Shown here piece by piece: positions 46,411-58,208 of a stretch of DNA of 64,000 nt (positions within the stretch are counted from its first letter, which is position 1; each line of letters opens with the position of its first letter). Under the pieces are notes generated by a model that saw nothing but the letters and a program-made list of their open reading frames with translations, did not search any database and had not been told where the DNA came from. Source of the stretch: Edaphochlamys debaryana (taxonomy: Eukaryota; Chlorophyta; Chlorophyceae; Chlamydomonadales); the NCBI GenBank assembly GCA_016858145.1, contig JAEHOE010000075.1:434001-498000 (forward strand), read 5' to 3'. A program made the translations under genes and the position numbers.

Positions 46411-49400
46411 ATGGAGGGCGGGGAGCCTCGCGCCAAGCGGCAAAAGATGGCGCCTGGCGCGAGCAATGCGGCGGCGGCATCCGTGCCTGTGACGGCGTAC
46501 CGCTACAACGCGCAGAACGTGTTCCAGCTGTTGCTTCAGGGCGGCGGTCTGGAGACGCCGCTCATCTTCGACGCGCAGCACACGTTCGCGGCGCTGGACA
46601 AGTACCCACTCGTGCGCGGCCATGCGCTGCTCATCGTCAAGCACCCGGCAGCCACGCTCCTAGACGAGCTGCCCCCGGCCGTGGCCCAGGCCGCCTTCAT
46701 GGACCTTCAGGCCCTGAGCCGGGCGGTGCAGGTGGCCACGGGCTGCGCGGGGCTGCGCGTGGTGCAGGCCAGCGGCCCCGCCGCGGGCCAGACCGTGCCC
46801 CAGCTCCACTTCCACGTCCTCCCCGTCTACGCCCCCGACCCCTCCGCCCCCTCCTCCCCCACTCCCTCCACCGCCCCCGCCTCCGAACCCACCCCCGCCT
46901 CCACCTCCGCACCCTCCTCAGCCCCAGCCCCCGCAACGGCCCCTGCCGAACGCGAGCCGCTGTCCTCGGCCGAGGCGGGTCCGCTGCTGGCGGCGCTCCG
47001 CAACGCTCTGCCCGAGGCGCTCAGCCCCGGTTACACCGTGTGGGCGGCCTGCGAGTCGGACATGGAGGCCCTGGGCTGGGCGCTGGCGGGGGCCTGCAGC
47101 CGCCCGGGCAGCCTGCTGGCGCTCAGCGGGCAGCTGGGGGCGGGCAAGAGCACCATCTGCCGGGGCTTCGTGCGCGCCTTCACGCGCGACCCCGGGCTCG
47201 AGGTGCCCTCCCCCACCTTCCTGCTGTGCCTGTCGTACCGGGACGACACGGCGTACGAGCGCCGTACGGCCCCGGAGCCCGCGGAGGGGGGGCAGGCCGC
47301 CGCCACCGAGCCGGGGGCTGCTGCCGGTGCGCCCTCCGCCCCCTCCAGCTCCTCCGCACCCTCCAGCTCTGCACCTTCCGAATCCGCCCCCGCCACCTCC
47401 TCCGCACCCTCCACCTCCGCCCCCCCCTCCCGTGCCTCCTGCGTGCACCACGTGGACCCCTACCGCCTGGGCTCCAAGGCGGACAAGGTGGCGGGGCTGG
47501 TGGACTGGGGGCAGGCGCTGGGGGCCGAGGTGTGCCTGGTGGAGTGGCCGGACCGCATGCCGGCGGCCGTCATGGCGGGGGCGGGGGCGGGGCTGGCGCT
47601 GGACGTGAGCGGCATGGGGGCGCAGGTGAGGGGGGGTCGGGGCGGGCGGGGGGGAGGGAGGGGGAAGGGGCTTGGAAAAGGAGGAGGGAGAGGGCTTCGG
47701 GAAGGAGAAAGTGGGCCCGCTGGGGCGGGGTGACTGGGGATAGGTGGACTTGTCCGGCCCCCAAATGTTCCAAGTTGAGCTCCTCGCCATGTGCCATGCG
47801 ACCGCGCACCACGTGACTGCTTGAGACGGACGTGGTAGCAAGCTAGCAATCCTCCGCCCCGTCTCCTCTGCGACTCCCCGCAGGCCTCCGGGCGGCTGGT
47901 GAGCATCACCCTTGTGGGGGACCGCTTCAAGCCGGCCCCGCCCAAGCCCGCGCGGGCGGGCAAGGCCGGGAAGCAGGGGGCAGAGGGGCAGGGCGGGGAG
48001 CAGCAGCAGCCGGCGGCGGCAGCGGCAGCGGCGCCCGACCCGCCGGCGCCCCTGCCCCCCGCTGACGCCGCCGCTGTGGCCGCCACCGCCGCCGCCTACG
48101 AGTCCGTCCTGCGGGACTGGCGGCGCCGCTACCCCTCCTCCCTGCCGCCGGCTGACGTGGCCTGGCGGGGCGGCGCCGACGGTGCGGGCTCCAGCGCCGC
48201 CGTCGGGCCCAACCACCCCGGCGGCGCCGCTGGCGGCGCCGGCGGCACCATCAACGCCGCCGCCGCCGCCGCACTTGCTTCTGGCGACGCCAGCCGCTGG
48301 GTGGTTCTGGGCATTGAGAGCTCCTGCGACGACACGGCGGCGGCGGTGGTGCGGGGGGACGGCACGGTGCTGGCACACACCATCGCCAGCCAGGTGCGGT
48401 GGGGGCGGGGAAGGGGGTGGGGATGAGAAGGATGGAGGTGGGGTGGCCAGAGGTGGGGAGGGTGGGAGGGGAGTCGAGGCGCGGGCGGGTATCTGGGCAG
48501 GGCGTAGGGGGGCACAGAGGAGCGGGAGGGGGGCAACCTTGCACTCTGTCATCGCGACTCTGCCACCCGCCTGGATGTGCGACATGAGCATGCACATCAC
48601 ACCACTGCGCTGCACCGCTGAAGGCACCTCCGCCAAAGGATACAACATGATTAGTCTTTCCGATAGCTCGCCAAATACCCTTTGGCACTACGGGCATGCG
48701 GACACAACGAAACGCTGATGGCCGGAACGCCTTGCCTGACCCCAGGCCCTTTAGCCTGACACTCCGCGGCTTGCATTTAACGTGCACCTTGCACCCAACC
48801 CCAAGGGACCCCCGCCAAATGATACAACATGATTAGTCTTTCCGATAGCTCGCCAAATACCCTTTGGCGTAATGGGCATGCGGACACAACGAAACGCTGA
48901 TGGCCGGAACGCCTTGCCTGACCCCAGGCCCTTTAGCCTGACACTCCGCGGCTTGCATTTAACGTGCACCTTGCACCCAACCCCAAGGGACCCCCGCCAA
49001 ATGATACAACATGATTAGTCTTTCCGATAGCTCGCCAAATACCCTTTGGCACTACGGGCATGCGGACACAACGAAACGCTGATGGCCGGAACGCCTTGCC
49101 TGACCCCAGGCCCTTTAGCCTGACACTCCGCGGCTTGCATTTAACGTGCACCTTGCACCCAACCCCAAGGGACCCCCGCCAAATGATACAACATGATTAG
49201 TCTTTCCGATAGCTCGCCAAATACCCTTTGGCATAATGGGCATGCGGACACAACGAAACGCTGATGGCCGGAACGCCTTGCCTGACCCCAGGCCCTTTAG
49301 CCTGACACTCCGCGGCTTGCATTTAACGTGCACCTTGCACCCAACCCCAAGGGACCCCCGCCAAATGATACAACATGATTAGTCTTTCCGATAGCTCGCC

Positions 49401-52400
49401 AAATACCCTTTGGCACTACGGGCATGCGGACACAACGAAACGCTGATGGCCGGAACGCCTTGCCTGACCCCAGGCCCTTTAGCCTGACACTCCGCGGCTT
49501 GCATTTAACGTGCACCTTGCACCCAACCCCAAGGGACCCCCGCCAAATGATACAACATGATTAGTCTTTCCGATAGCTCGCCAAATACCCTTTGGCACTA
49601 CGGGCATGCGGACACAACGAAACGCTGATGGCCGGAACGCCTTGCCTGACCCCAGGCCCTTTAGCCTGACACTCCGCGGCTTGCATTTAACGTGCACCTT
49701 GCACCCAACCCCAAGGGACTCCCGCCAAATGATACAACATGATTAGTCTTTCCGATAGCTCGCCAAATACCCTTTGGCACTACGGGCATGCGGACACAAC
49801 GAAACGCTGATGGCCGAGACACCGTTCGAACTTCACACCCTCGCACGCACTCACGGCGCACGCACTCCTGTCGCACTCTTGCTTGTTGGGCCCCCACCTG
49901 CGACCCTTACACAGCGCTCCTCCTCCCCTCCCTTCCCTCGCCGTCTCCCCCCAGACGGGCCTCCACGAGCAGTTTGGCGGTGTGAAGCCCGACGTGGCCC
50001 GGCAGGCGCACGCGGCGGCCATCCAGGTGGGGGCAGGGAGGGGCGCCTGCGCCGGGGGCACCGCTATGGGCAGAGCAAGCAGGGCAGGGCCTGCAGCGGA
50101 GGCGCCCCTCCCACTGCCCTCGAGGGGGTGCGGGGGTGGTCGGCCTGGGCTGCTGGGTGGATGGTCAGCCTCAGCGCAATACCCCAGCCCCCAACCCGCC
50201 CGTCCGGAACCCCCTGCTCCACCCCGCCTGGTCCCTCCCCCCTCCCACCCCAGTCCACGGTGGACTCTGCGCTGGCGGCTGCGGGGGTGGCCCCGGAGGA
50301 CCTCACGGCGGTGGCGGTGACGGCGGGGCCGGGGCTGGCGCTGTGCCTGCAGGTGGGGGTGGGGGGGGGCTCTGGGAGGAGGGGGACAGGCGGTCAAGAG
50401 GGGCTCAGAGTCAGAGGGGGCAGGGGCGTTTGGCGAGAGCTGACATGCGGTCAAGACCGCGTTCACCCCCGTCGCCTACCTCTCCGACCGCCCCTCCCCC
50501 CTCCAGGTGGGTGTGCAGCACGGCCTCTCCCTGGCCGCCCGCCACGGGCTCCCCTTCGTGCCCGTGCACCACATGGAGGCGCACGCGCTCATGGCCCGGC
50601 TGCCGGGGGTCAACGAGACGCCCATGCAGGTGGGGGGGGGGGGGCTGGGAGGGCGGGAGGGCAGCGCGAGGGGCGCCCAGGCCGTCGGTGAGACGGGGCC
50701 TCGGGGGGAGGATGCGTCGGACGAATGCTGGCGGGAGCCTTGGCCCCGCCGGCGCACCCCAGGCGACGTACTCCCGCTAAGCTTCAAACCCTTCCCCTCC
50801 CCCCCCCAGTTCCCCTGCCTGCTGCTGCTGGTGTCGGGGGGCCACAACATGCTGGTGGTGTGCGAGGGCGTGGGGCGGCACCGCATCCTGGGCACCACCC
50901 TGGACGACAGCGTGGGGGAGGCATTCGACAAGATCGCGCGGCTGGCGGGCATCGGGGCCATACCGGGTGGGTGAGGGCTTGGGGGAGAGGGAGCGCTGGC
51001 AGCGATTGTAAAGGAACGTATGGACAGGTTGAAGCGGTTAAAGCACTTTCCCCAGGACTCATCCCCCCTCTCACAAACCTCGGTCTCCCTCCTCCTACCC
51101 CCCCAGGCGGCCCCCACCTGGAGCGCCTGGCCGCCTCCGCCCCCCCGGGCGCCCACACGCGCTACCCCCTCACCATCCCCCTGGCCAACGGGGCGCAGAA
51201 GGACAGCTGCAACTTCTCCTTCTCGGGGCTAAAGACGCAGGCGCGTGGGGAGAGGGGGGGGGGTCAGGGGGGCCCGCACGGAGACATGAGCGCAACTCGG
51301 GGGAAGGGTGCGGCCTTGAGTCTTACAGCCTCACGCTGGAGACCTGACTTGGGAATCTCTCCTCTACCCATCCCACTCGGGCCCTTCACCCGCCGTCCTC
51401 TCGCACCACCATCCCTCCCCCTGCAGGTGGCCACCCTGATTGCTCAGAAGCGGCGGGAGCTGGGTCTGCCCGAGCCGCCCCCGCCGCCCGGCATCGCCGC
51501 GGCCAACGCAGCGGCGGCGGCGGCCGCGAGGGCCGAGGCGGGGGCAGGCGAGGACGAGGCGGAGGCAGGGGCGGATGGGGCGGGGGAGGCGGCAGCAGCA
51601 GCTGCCAAGGATGCGGAGGCGGAGGGGGCGGCGGAGGACCCCGAGGCTGCCGCCCAGCGGGCTGCCGCCGAGGCCGCCTTCACGTCCGCGTGTGCCGACA
51701 TGGCGGCCTCCTTCCAGCGCACCGCCGTCAGGTTCCTGCAGCAGCGCACGCGCAGGTGGGGGGGGGGTGCTGGGGTGACGTGGGGCAGCGGTCGGGAGAG
51801 GACCATAGACTTGCGAAGAGCGGACCGGGGGAGGAAGGGGGCCGGCTGTGGACTTGGGCAGAGGGCCTGCGTATGGCGGCACGGTCGGGCCTCGGAGCGG
51901 TAGGGGTTCCTCGCCGGCTGGCCGAGTCGGGTAGCCCTGTCCCCAGCTGTCGGGTCTTCAGATCTAACTCTAGGTTCCGCCCCGCCACTGTCCACCCCCC
52001 ACCGCAGGGCGCTGCAGTGGCTGCGGGACGACGCGGCGCAGCAGGCGGGGGGTGCCTGGGCCTCGGGGGCTGAGGGCGCCGCACCCACCGCCTCTTCCGC
52101 CTCCCACCCGCCCGGCTTCGTTCGCCAGCTGGTGGTGGCGGGGGGCGTGGCGGCCAACGGGGCGGTGCGGGCGGGGCTGGCGGAGGTGGCGGCGGAGTTC
52201 GGACTGCCCTGCGTCTACCCGCCCACCAAGTGAGCACGGCGCACATGGGTGGAGGGGACGGAAAGGAGAGGGGAAGTGCAATGGTGCCGTGGTCCTCTCC
52301 ATCGTGCATCCTGCTTGCCATCCCCACCACAAGATCCCCACGTTAACCTCCCCGGCCCCCCCCCTCCCTTCCCTCCCCCTCCCCTGCAGGTACTGCACCG

Positions 52401-52597
52401 ACAACGGGCTCATGGTGGCATGGACGGGGGTGGAGCGCCTGCGCCTGGGCCTGGCGCAGCAGCCGCCGCCGCCCCGCGCCGCCGAGGGCGCCGCGCTGGA
52501 GGCGCACGTGCAGGTGCTGCCGCGCTGGCCCATCGGGCCCATGGACCCCCGCAGCATGGCCTCCAAGGGCCGCACGCACATCAAGATCCTGCACTGA
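46411..52597 (+). CDS. HIT-TsaE-TsaD fusion protein (t6A tRNA modification)
   Basis: Ten exons: 46411-47625, 47884-48393, 49955-50026, 50254-50352, 50507-50629, 50810-50966, 51107-51240, 51427-51755, 52008-52229 and 52390-52597; about 1,020 aa, phases agree. Residues ~30-140: HIT-like domain ([28 protein letters not shown], with Gln for the first His). Residues ~190-395: TsaE ATPase with P-loop GQLGAGKST (~240-248), [19 protein letters not shown] and LVEWPDRMP; a Ser/Ala/Pro linker is inserted. Residues ~543-end: bacterial/organellar-type TsaD with [21 protein letters not shown] metal ligands, [48 protein letters not shown] and YCTDNGLM, plus Ala-rich inserts. TsaD with TsaB/TsaE transfers threonylcarbamoyl to tRNA A37. 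Exons 1-2, which hold HIT, TsaE and the first TsaD motif, are joined by one short intron. Exon 7 appears to use a GC donor. Start is the first ATG in frame. An organelle location is expected from the TsaD type, but no clear presequence is visible. Confidence 0.92.
48627..49816. repeat. 182-bp satellite array inside TsaD intron 2
   Basis: Six full units start at 48647, 48829, 49011, 49193, 49375 and 49557; a partial one at 49739 ends near 49816. Units are almost identical, differing mainly at one site: CACTACGGG in copies 1, 3, 5, 6 and 7, CGTAATGGG in copy 2, CATAATGGG in copy 4. The array makes the intron 1,561 bases against 80-260 for its neighbours. Repeated 72-codon minus-strand ORFs are a by-product of the repeat. 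Confidence 0.97.
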
Positions 52598-53462
52598 GCA
52601 TGGGGCGGGTGGGGGAAGGGGAGAGGGGGAGGGCCGGGGGCAAGGGGGCAGGCGGGCGCGGCATCGGGCAGCTGCGTATGGTCGGGCTAGCAGTCTAGCG
52701 CGCACGGTGCAGAGGCGTTCCTGTTGACGGAGGCAGGCAGTCGGTGCGCAGTGTGAAGCTGCACGGCAATTCAGGCGCGAGGTCCCGTGTTAGTCACAGC
52801 AACGGCGGGCTTGCACAGGTGTAAGCCGGTCAGAGCTGACGATGGGGCGCAGGGTAGAGTGAGGGTGTCTTGATAGCGGCGCGGGCAGGTGTGGAGCAGC
52901 GGCGTGTGGTTACCTGCATGGGTCTTCCCCGCTGAGGATCACGTGAGCTGTAACGCGCCTGGCATGACGTGCCTGGTACCGGTGCTGGTTACACCAGCTT
53001 CCTGCACTGTGTCCCCACTCGCTCGATGCCGCTAGCGCTGGTTGTCAACATTCCCCCGCATGACCCACCGAACGTGCATGCGGCTCAGGGCCTCATCGGG
53101 CTATCGAGACCTGTCTACTGATTCTTGCCAGCCTGACGCCGTACATCGCCAATCGCCCATCACACAGCAAGAGCCATAAGGAGACACCAGGAGACCGGGC
53201 CCGGGCCCGGGACCAAGGGACCAAAATCAAGAAGTGCACGGGACGAAGAAGTGCCGGCGCGAGCCCAGGGGGAGCCGTCCAGGCCACGATACACATCCAT
53301 GGGCGAGGGTTGCGCCGAGTCTACGCCCAGCAACATTGGCGCAACATCGCCGACGATGCACGAAACTGCCTCCCCCGCCTCCCACCCCCCTGCACTCCTG
53401 CTTGCAGTGGCCGATGCAGGCCAAGTACGGTATCCCGACCACGCCTGGCCACGCCGCTGAGC
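52598..53462. other. Convergent intergenic region TsaD / OAS-B
   Basis: 865 bases, no gene. Parts (around 52980-53010, TGGTTACACCAGCTTCCTGC) resemble 57549-57568 in the equivalent interval of the second TsaD/OAS pair. Confidence 0.5.
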
Positions 53463-55859
53463 TCAGCGTCGGAAAGCGGTGGTGCCCCAACCGTCAGGGC
53501 TGGTTAGTACGAGCCGCAGCCTCCGGTCCCAAGCAGCGCGCTCGCGGTCCCGCTGCAGCTGCATGGCCGGGCCCAGCCTGCCCAGGACCTCCCCCAGCGT
53601 GCCGGTCCGGAACGTGTCGAGCAGCTCCTTGGCCTCCGCCGCCACCGCCTGCCACTGCGCGGTGGGCTTGTCGGGGCGTTGCTGCGGGGAGGACGGGTCG
53701 TAACAAGGCATGGACGTGTGGTCACCCGCGGGGTGGTGTGGGACGCCCCGCTGTGCAGACTGACGGACGCGTAAGTGCCGGACCGGCACCGGTGCCCTTG
53801 CAGACGCGCTACTGAGAGCATGCACGCCCCACCCTCCTCACGTGCGCAAGGTTGCAGGTGGGGTCGATGGGGTGGATGATCTTGACGGGGTCAGCCGCCC
53901 AGCAGTGCTGGTAGTCGAGGGGGCTGCGCGGAGAGCCCCAGGTCCCCGCGTCCACCGTGACCACCCGCCCCTCCTCCACCGCCTCCACCAGCAGACTCAG
54001 GGCCGCCTGAAACAGCCGCGCCTGATAGACCTTGGGGCTGCGCGGGCGGGGGAAGAGGGATCATGCAAGCCCGCGCAGCAAGGGCTGCCGCTGCCGCCTG
54101 CGCACCTGTCCTTCCGACTGTACCCCTGCCATTTTTGCTGCCATCGCAGCTGCTGGTGTGCCGCCAGCGCCAGCACCTCCAGCGCCACACTGCCGATGCC
54201 GCAGTTGGGGACGGTGCTCACATCCAGACCGTCGTGCCAGGTCTGGGGGGCAAGCGGATGAGCAAACCAGCCTGGCCAGCCCAGACGGTCCACAGGGTCC
54301 CACCTTGAGCGCGCGGGTTACCAGGCGCGGGCTGAAGGGTTGCTCCCGCACAAACTGTGTGAACGCCACTGAGTCCGCCCGCCCCCGCAGCACGGAGTGC
54401 CGTGCGCCTCCCGGGTTGCCTTACACGGGCACCATGAGGGCCTCGTGCTGCCGGGACATCCAGTCATAGCGGCCTGTAGGTTTGCAAAGGGGAGCGACGG
54501 GCGCGGAAGGAAGCCGGATGGGGCCATGTGAACGGACGCTGGGGAAGCTGCCCAGCCGTGCGTACGATGAACTGTATGGTGTACAGCTCACGAGGCCCTT
54601 CCCGCCGAAGCCCCCGCCCACCCTCCACCACGTTCGGCAGCAGGAGGAGGTCCACCTCGACGGGCATCTTTCCGAGGGTCAACTGGAGGACGGGCGAGGT
54701 GAATGGCTTGAACTTCATGACGCTCAGCATTCAGCTGCACGCACCCGCCGCAGCTTCACCAGGCCTCAGCGGCGGACCCGGATTTAGCCCCCACCCCCAC
54801 CTGCATGGCATAGCGGTAGTGCGCCTTCTCCGAGATTTGCACGTCCCAATCCAGCGCTCGCGCCTCGAGCGCTGTCCGGACCTGTAGGCAGGGTGCGCTG
54901 CCGCTAGATAGGTGCGGGCGTGCCCCAGCCCCGACAGTTTTGCCCGACCCCCTGCGACCCTACCCTGCGCCGCAGCTTGATACCCACGCCCCGGTCGTGC
55001 CAGTCCCCAAGACTGAGCGCTCGGCCGTCCATCTCATGGACGAAGAAGATCAAGTCTAGGGGCGGATAGGAGCGAAGGGTGCCGCAAATTTCATGCTAGC
55101 TTCAGAGGTTACTTCTGGGTCCCAGCACCCGCTCACCAACGTCGGAGCTGTAAGGTTCGGAGCATTTGTCCCCCGGCCAGCCTTATGTACCTGAGACACC
55201 TGCGCGCCGTGGAGATGTCATACGGTACCACCGTGGCCCCGTCCCAAGGCCCCGCCCCTTGACTCCGCCCCCTGGACTTGCATAGCCTGAGTAGCCCCAT
55301 CCCGCGCACCGTTACGCCGGGCAGCTGCTGAACCAGGTCGTGCAGCCTTTGCACAGCCTCCGCGGTCGTGTCCATCGCCACGAGCGGCTGGATGAAGGAC
55401 ACGTTGAAGGCGCCAGCAAACGCCTTCCGCTCGGACTCAGACCCCCTCCACGTAAGCTGCGGTCAAGTGACGGACCAAGCTCTTCCCGGCTGCAAAGACG
55501 CTGGGGTACGTCGCCCGGGCCACTCCGCTGCCCGGCGTCAGGGGCGTCCCCTCACCAATCCGCCATACATACGTCCCTGGCAACCACGCGCAGCGCCGGT
55601 CACATTTACCCCCATCCCCAATACTGTCCCTACCTGTTCCATGGGTTTAGACCGAACAGAGAGCGGGGGTTTCTCGTTGAAGCCTCCGTCCCCGTCGGAC
55701 GATGGCGCCGCCACCGCGGCGGCCAGTGCGGGCGCTGGGGGCCGCCAGGCGGCCCCAGGGGGCCCCCGCAGCCTGATTGCGGCGGAAGCCCGGGCCAGAG
55801 GGGCCTTGGCGCCCCCCGGCCGCTGCCAAAAACTGACCAGCATGGCTGCTAGGGGCACG
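53463..55859 (-). pseudogene. OAS-like nucleotidyltransferase, copy B (pseudogene)
   Basis: Homologous exons: 55456-55310, 55199-55135, 55055-54964, 54881-54801, 54682-54622, 54473-54304, 54242 to ~54131, 54037-53842 and 53681-53463. Preserved: LVQQLPGV, DGRALSLGDWHDR, VEVDLLLLPNVVEG, VPNCGIGSVALEVL and KIIHPIDPTCNLAH. Broken: the exon that should carry GGSYGRGT...FDV reads HKAGRGTN, so the GS motif is gone and the frame at the DxD is shifted. Codon 54423-54421 is TAA where copy C has TAC (VYGNPGG). The donor after the 54242 exon is mutated (GGCAGGGGTA). A possible first exon is ATG GAA CAG before GTAGGG near 55642, or a longer ORF from 55858. The 5' exons resemble copy C; the 3' exons and last intron resemble copy A. 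Confidence 0.85.
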
Positions 55860-56627
55860 CCTGTAGCGGCGGATATCGAGACGCTGAGGTGCGTTACGGT
55901 ACGGTTCCGCGACTTGGGCGGCTCGAGCCGCGCACCTGTTCTCTGTTGTCAAGTCACCAGCCACAACCACACGACCAGCACGTCGACTGCCGGTCGACAG
56001 CTCAGAGGGAAGCAGCGGGCGGCCAGGGAAGCAACTAGGGTCGAACTCTGCCCGGCAGCGTCCCACGTTGAATCGCCAGCATATCAACGGTTGGTGTTAT
56101 TGGTGTGCAGGGTAAGAGCGATAGCAGTTGGCAGGGTTCAGAGAGCGGTAGAAGCTGGCAAAAAGCTCGCCGACAGCTAGTCACAAAATGCAGGAGGAAG
56201 CGACCTACGTGACATCAGTAACAACAACAGCAACGGGTTAATATGCAATAACAACGATAGTGTGCCCCCTCGATTGGGCTCCATCCAGCGCAGGGCCCGC
56301 ACGAACCCGTCACTCGGGGCGAGTCACCCGCCCGTCCCCGCTCGAGTACGCCCTTACGCGGGTTCCCCCGCAGGGTCCCCTGCTCGTGCCGACGCAAGTT
56401 GCCAGCATATATTTGGCCATTGTAAAATGAGTTGGCCCCCATAACGCCTCCCGCAAATCCCATACCCATCCGCCTTACACCTCCTTTGCATTCAGGGTTA
56501 TGGTACGCAGGTTACTGCACATTGAGACTCCGGATGGGGCAAGCCAACACTGAGGGGCACAAAGGCGCATGGCGTCCCAGTGCTGCGGTCCACACGGTAA
56601 CGACGGTAGCAGAGCGTAACGGCCGCC
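55860..56627. other. Intergenic, no gene recognised
   Basis: Balanced base composition. Separates pseudogene B from the OAS/TsaD relic junction. Confidence 0.5.
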
Positions 56628-56760
56628 TCACGGTGCCTCTGGCAGGCCAAACAGCCGCCGTGCCGCACTGGTCCGGGCCCTGGACAGCTTCAGGGCCGGC
56701 GCCAGCTCCGCCATCACCTCCTCCAGCGTGCCGCCGTCAAAGGCCCCCAGCTGCTTTGCC
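56628..56760 (-). pseudogene. OAS-like C-terminal exon relic
   Basis: Minus-strand frame reads AFDGGTLEEVMAELAPALKL, then SRARTSAARRLF and a stop at 56630-56628. It aligns with the C-terminal exon of copies A and B (GTLGEVL..L.PAMQLQR). Only this exon is present; it ends where the plus-strand TsaD-like sequence begins. Confidence 0.75.
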
Positions 56761-56764
56761 TGCC

Positions 56765-57318
56765 CCGCCCGGCTTCGTTCGCCAGCTGGTGGCCGGGCCC
56801 GGGGGGCGTGGCGGCCAACGGGGCGGTGCGGGCGGGGCTGGCGGAGGTGGCGGCGGAGTTCGGACTGCCCTGCGTCTACCCCCCCATCAAGTGAGCACGC
56901 AGTGCGCATGGGGCCGATGGGGGAAACGGGCGGGAGAGGGGCGATACGATGGGGTACTGGCTGCTGACGGTGCGGAGCGCCCGCATGACCTCCAGCGCAG
57001 AGGGCGGGGCGGCGCGGCCCCCTCGTGTATCGACCTTACCCACCAAGCTCATCCCTCCTTACCACTCCTCTTCCTCCCCCCTCCCTCTCCCTTCCCCCCC
57101 CCTGCCGGTACTGCACCGACAACGGGCTCATGGTGGCGTGGACGGGGGTGGAGCGCCTGCGCCTGGGCCTGGCGCAGCAGCAGCAGCCGCCGCCCCGCGC
57201 CGCCGAGGGCCCCGCGCTGGAGGCGCACGTGCAGGTGCTGCCGCGCTGGCCCATCGGGCCCATGGACCCCCGCAGCATGGCCTCCAAGGGCCGCACGCAC
57301 ACCAAGATCCTGCACTGA
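56765..57318 (+). pseudogene. TsaD 3'-end duplicate (last two exons), frameshifted
   Basis: Matches 52111-52597 of the HIT-TsaE-TsaD gene: FVRQLV..., the [12 protein letters not shown] region, the intron, then [20 protein letters not shown] to the end with one extra Gln. CCGGGCCCGG replaces six bases after the FVRQLV codons, a net +4 frameshift. The second-exon acceptor has changed from CAG to CCG. No start and no upstream TsaD exons. A non-functional segmental duplicate. Confidence 0.88.
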
Positions 57319-58208
57319 GCATGTATGGAGGGGAGGGGGAGGCCAGGGAGGCGCAGAAGGGCGCGTGCGTGGTAGCGTCTTGCGTACCGGTATGGCTGTA
57401 CGGAGGCCGCGGCTCGGGCTTGGGTCGGCTCGCTGCAGGCCCTGCAGCGTCTGATGTGTGGCTGCGTGGAGAGCTGTTGGACGAGGTGCGGAGACCCCCC
57501 CGCTCACCCCGCTGCGGGGCATGTGATGAGGACTGCAACGCATATCTGGTTACATCAACTTGCTGCACGCACGGTGTGCACACACGCCGAATGCCCCCTC
57601 GAGGAGCTCGAGGATCAGCTCGGGGCGGCGCAGGCGGTCCCCAGCATGCCGAAATACCAGTATCCGGACAGAGCCTGGACTCGGTGCCCCGTGCCTCGGC
57701 CCCGGCCCTCAATGTCGCCTCAATGCTCTCTCTCTCTCGATGCCCCGTCAGCGGTACCGATATCAACCGCGCCCATTCTGCCGTGCAAACCCGTGCGGAG
57801 CACAGTTTGGGCCCTGAGCTCATCAGCTTGCAGGAGCGCTCAAGGCTAAGATCCCCTTGCATGGCACCACAAGCATGAGAATTGTGCACTTCACTCACGA
57901 TCGACGACGAGGCAAAGTGCGCATTCGAATGGAACATTTGTGCCCTCCCACGGTCATACGCCCCGACCCATACTGTACATAAAGACCTGTGCCGTGCCTC
58001 ACCTCAGCCACCCTCATGGTCACAACATCCAACATATCTCGAGACAGATCGCCCTACGATGGGCTAGCTCACGCTCGTACCAAGCTTCCCTCTACAACGC
58101 TTCGGACTCACCCGGCCGACAGCTCACATCCGACTTGATAGTCACAACATTCCACATATCTCCTTATAGGTCACCCGACGATGGGCTAGCTCACGTTCGT
58201 ACCACCCT
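57319..58208. other. Convergent intergenic region TsaD relic / OAS-C
   Basis: 890 bases, nearly the same length as the interval between real TsaD and OAS-B. Contains an imperfect repeat of ACAACAT(C)CA(C)ATATCTC...GGGCTAGCTCACG around 58021-58080 and 58142-58200. Confidence 0.5.

Noticed and set aside
48751..49897. Repeated 72-codon minus-strand ORFs starting [14 protein letters not shown]
   Set aside because: They recur every 182 bases because the DNA is a satellite. They lie in an intron, show no coding signature, and arise mechanically from the repeat.
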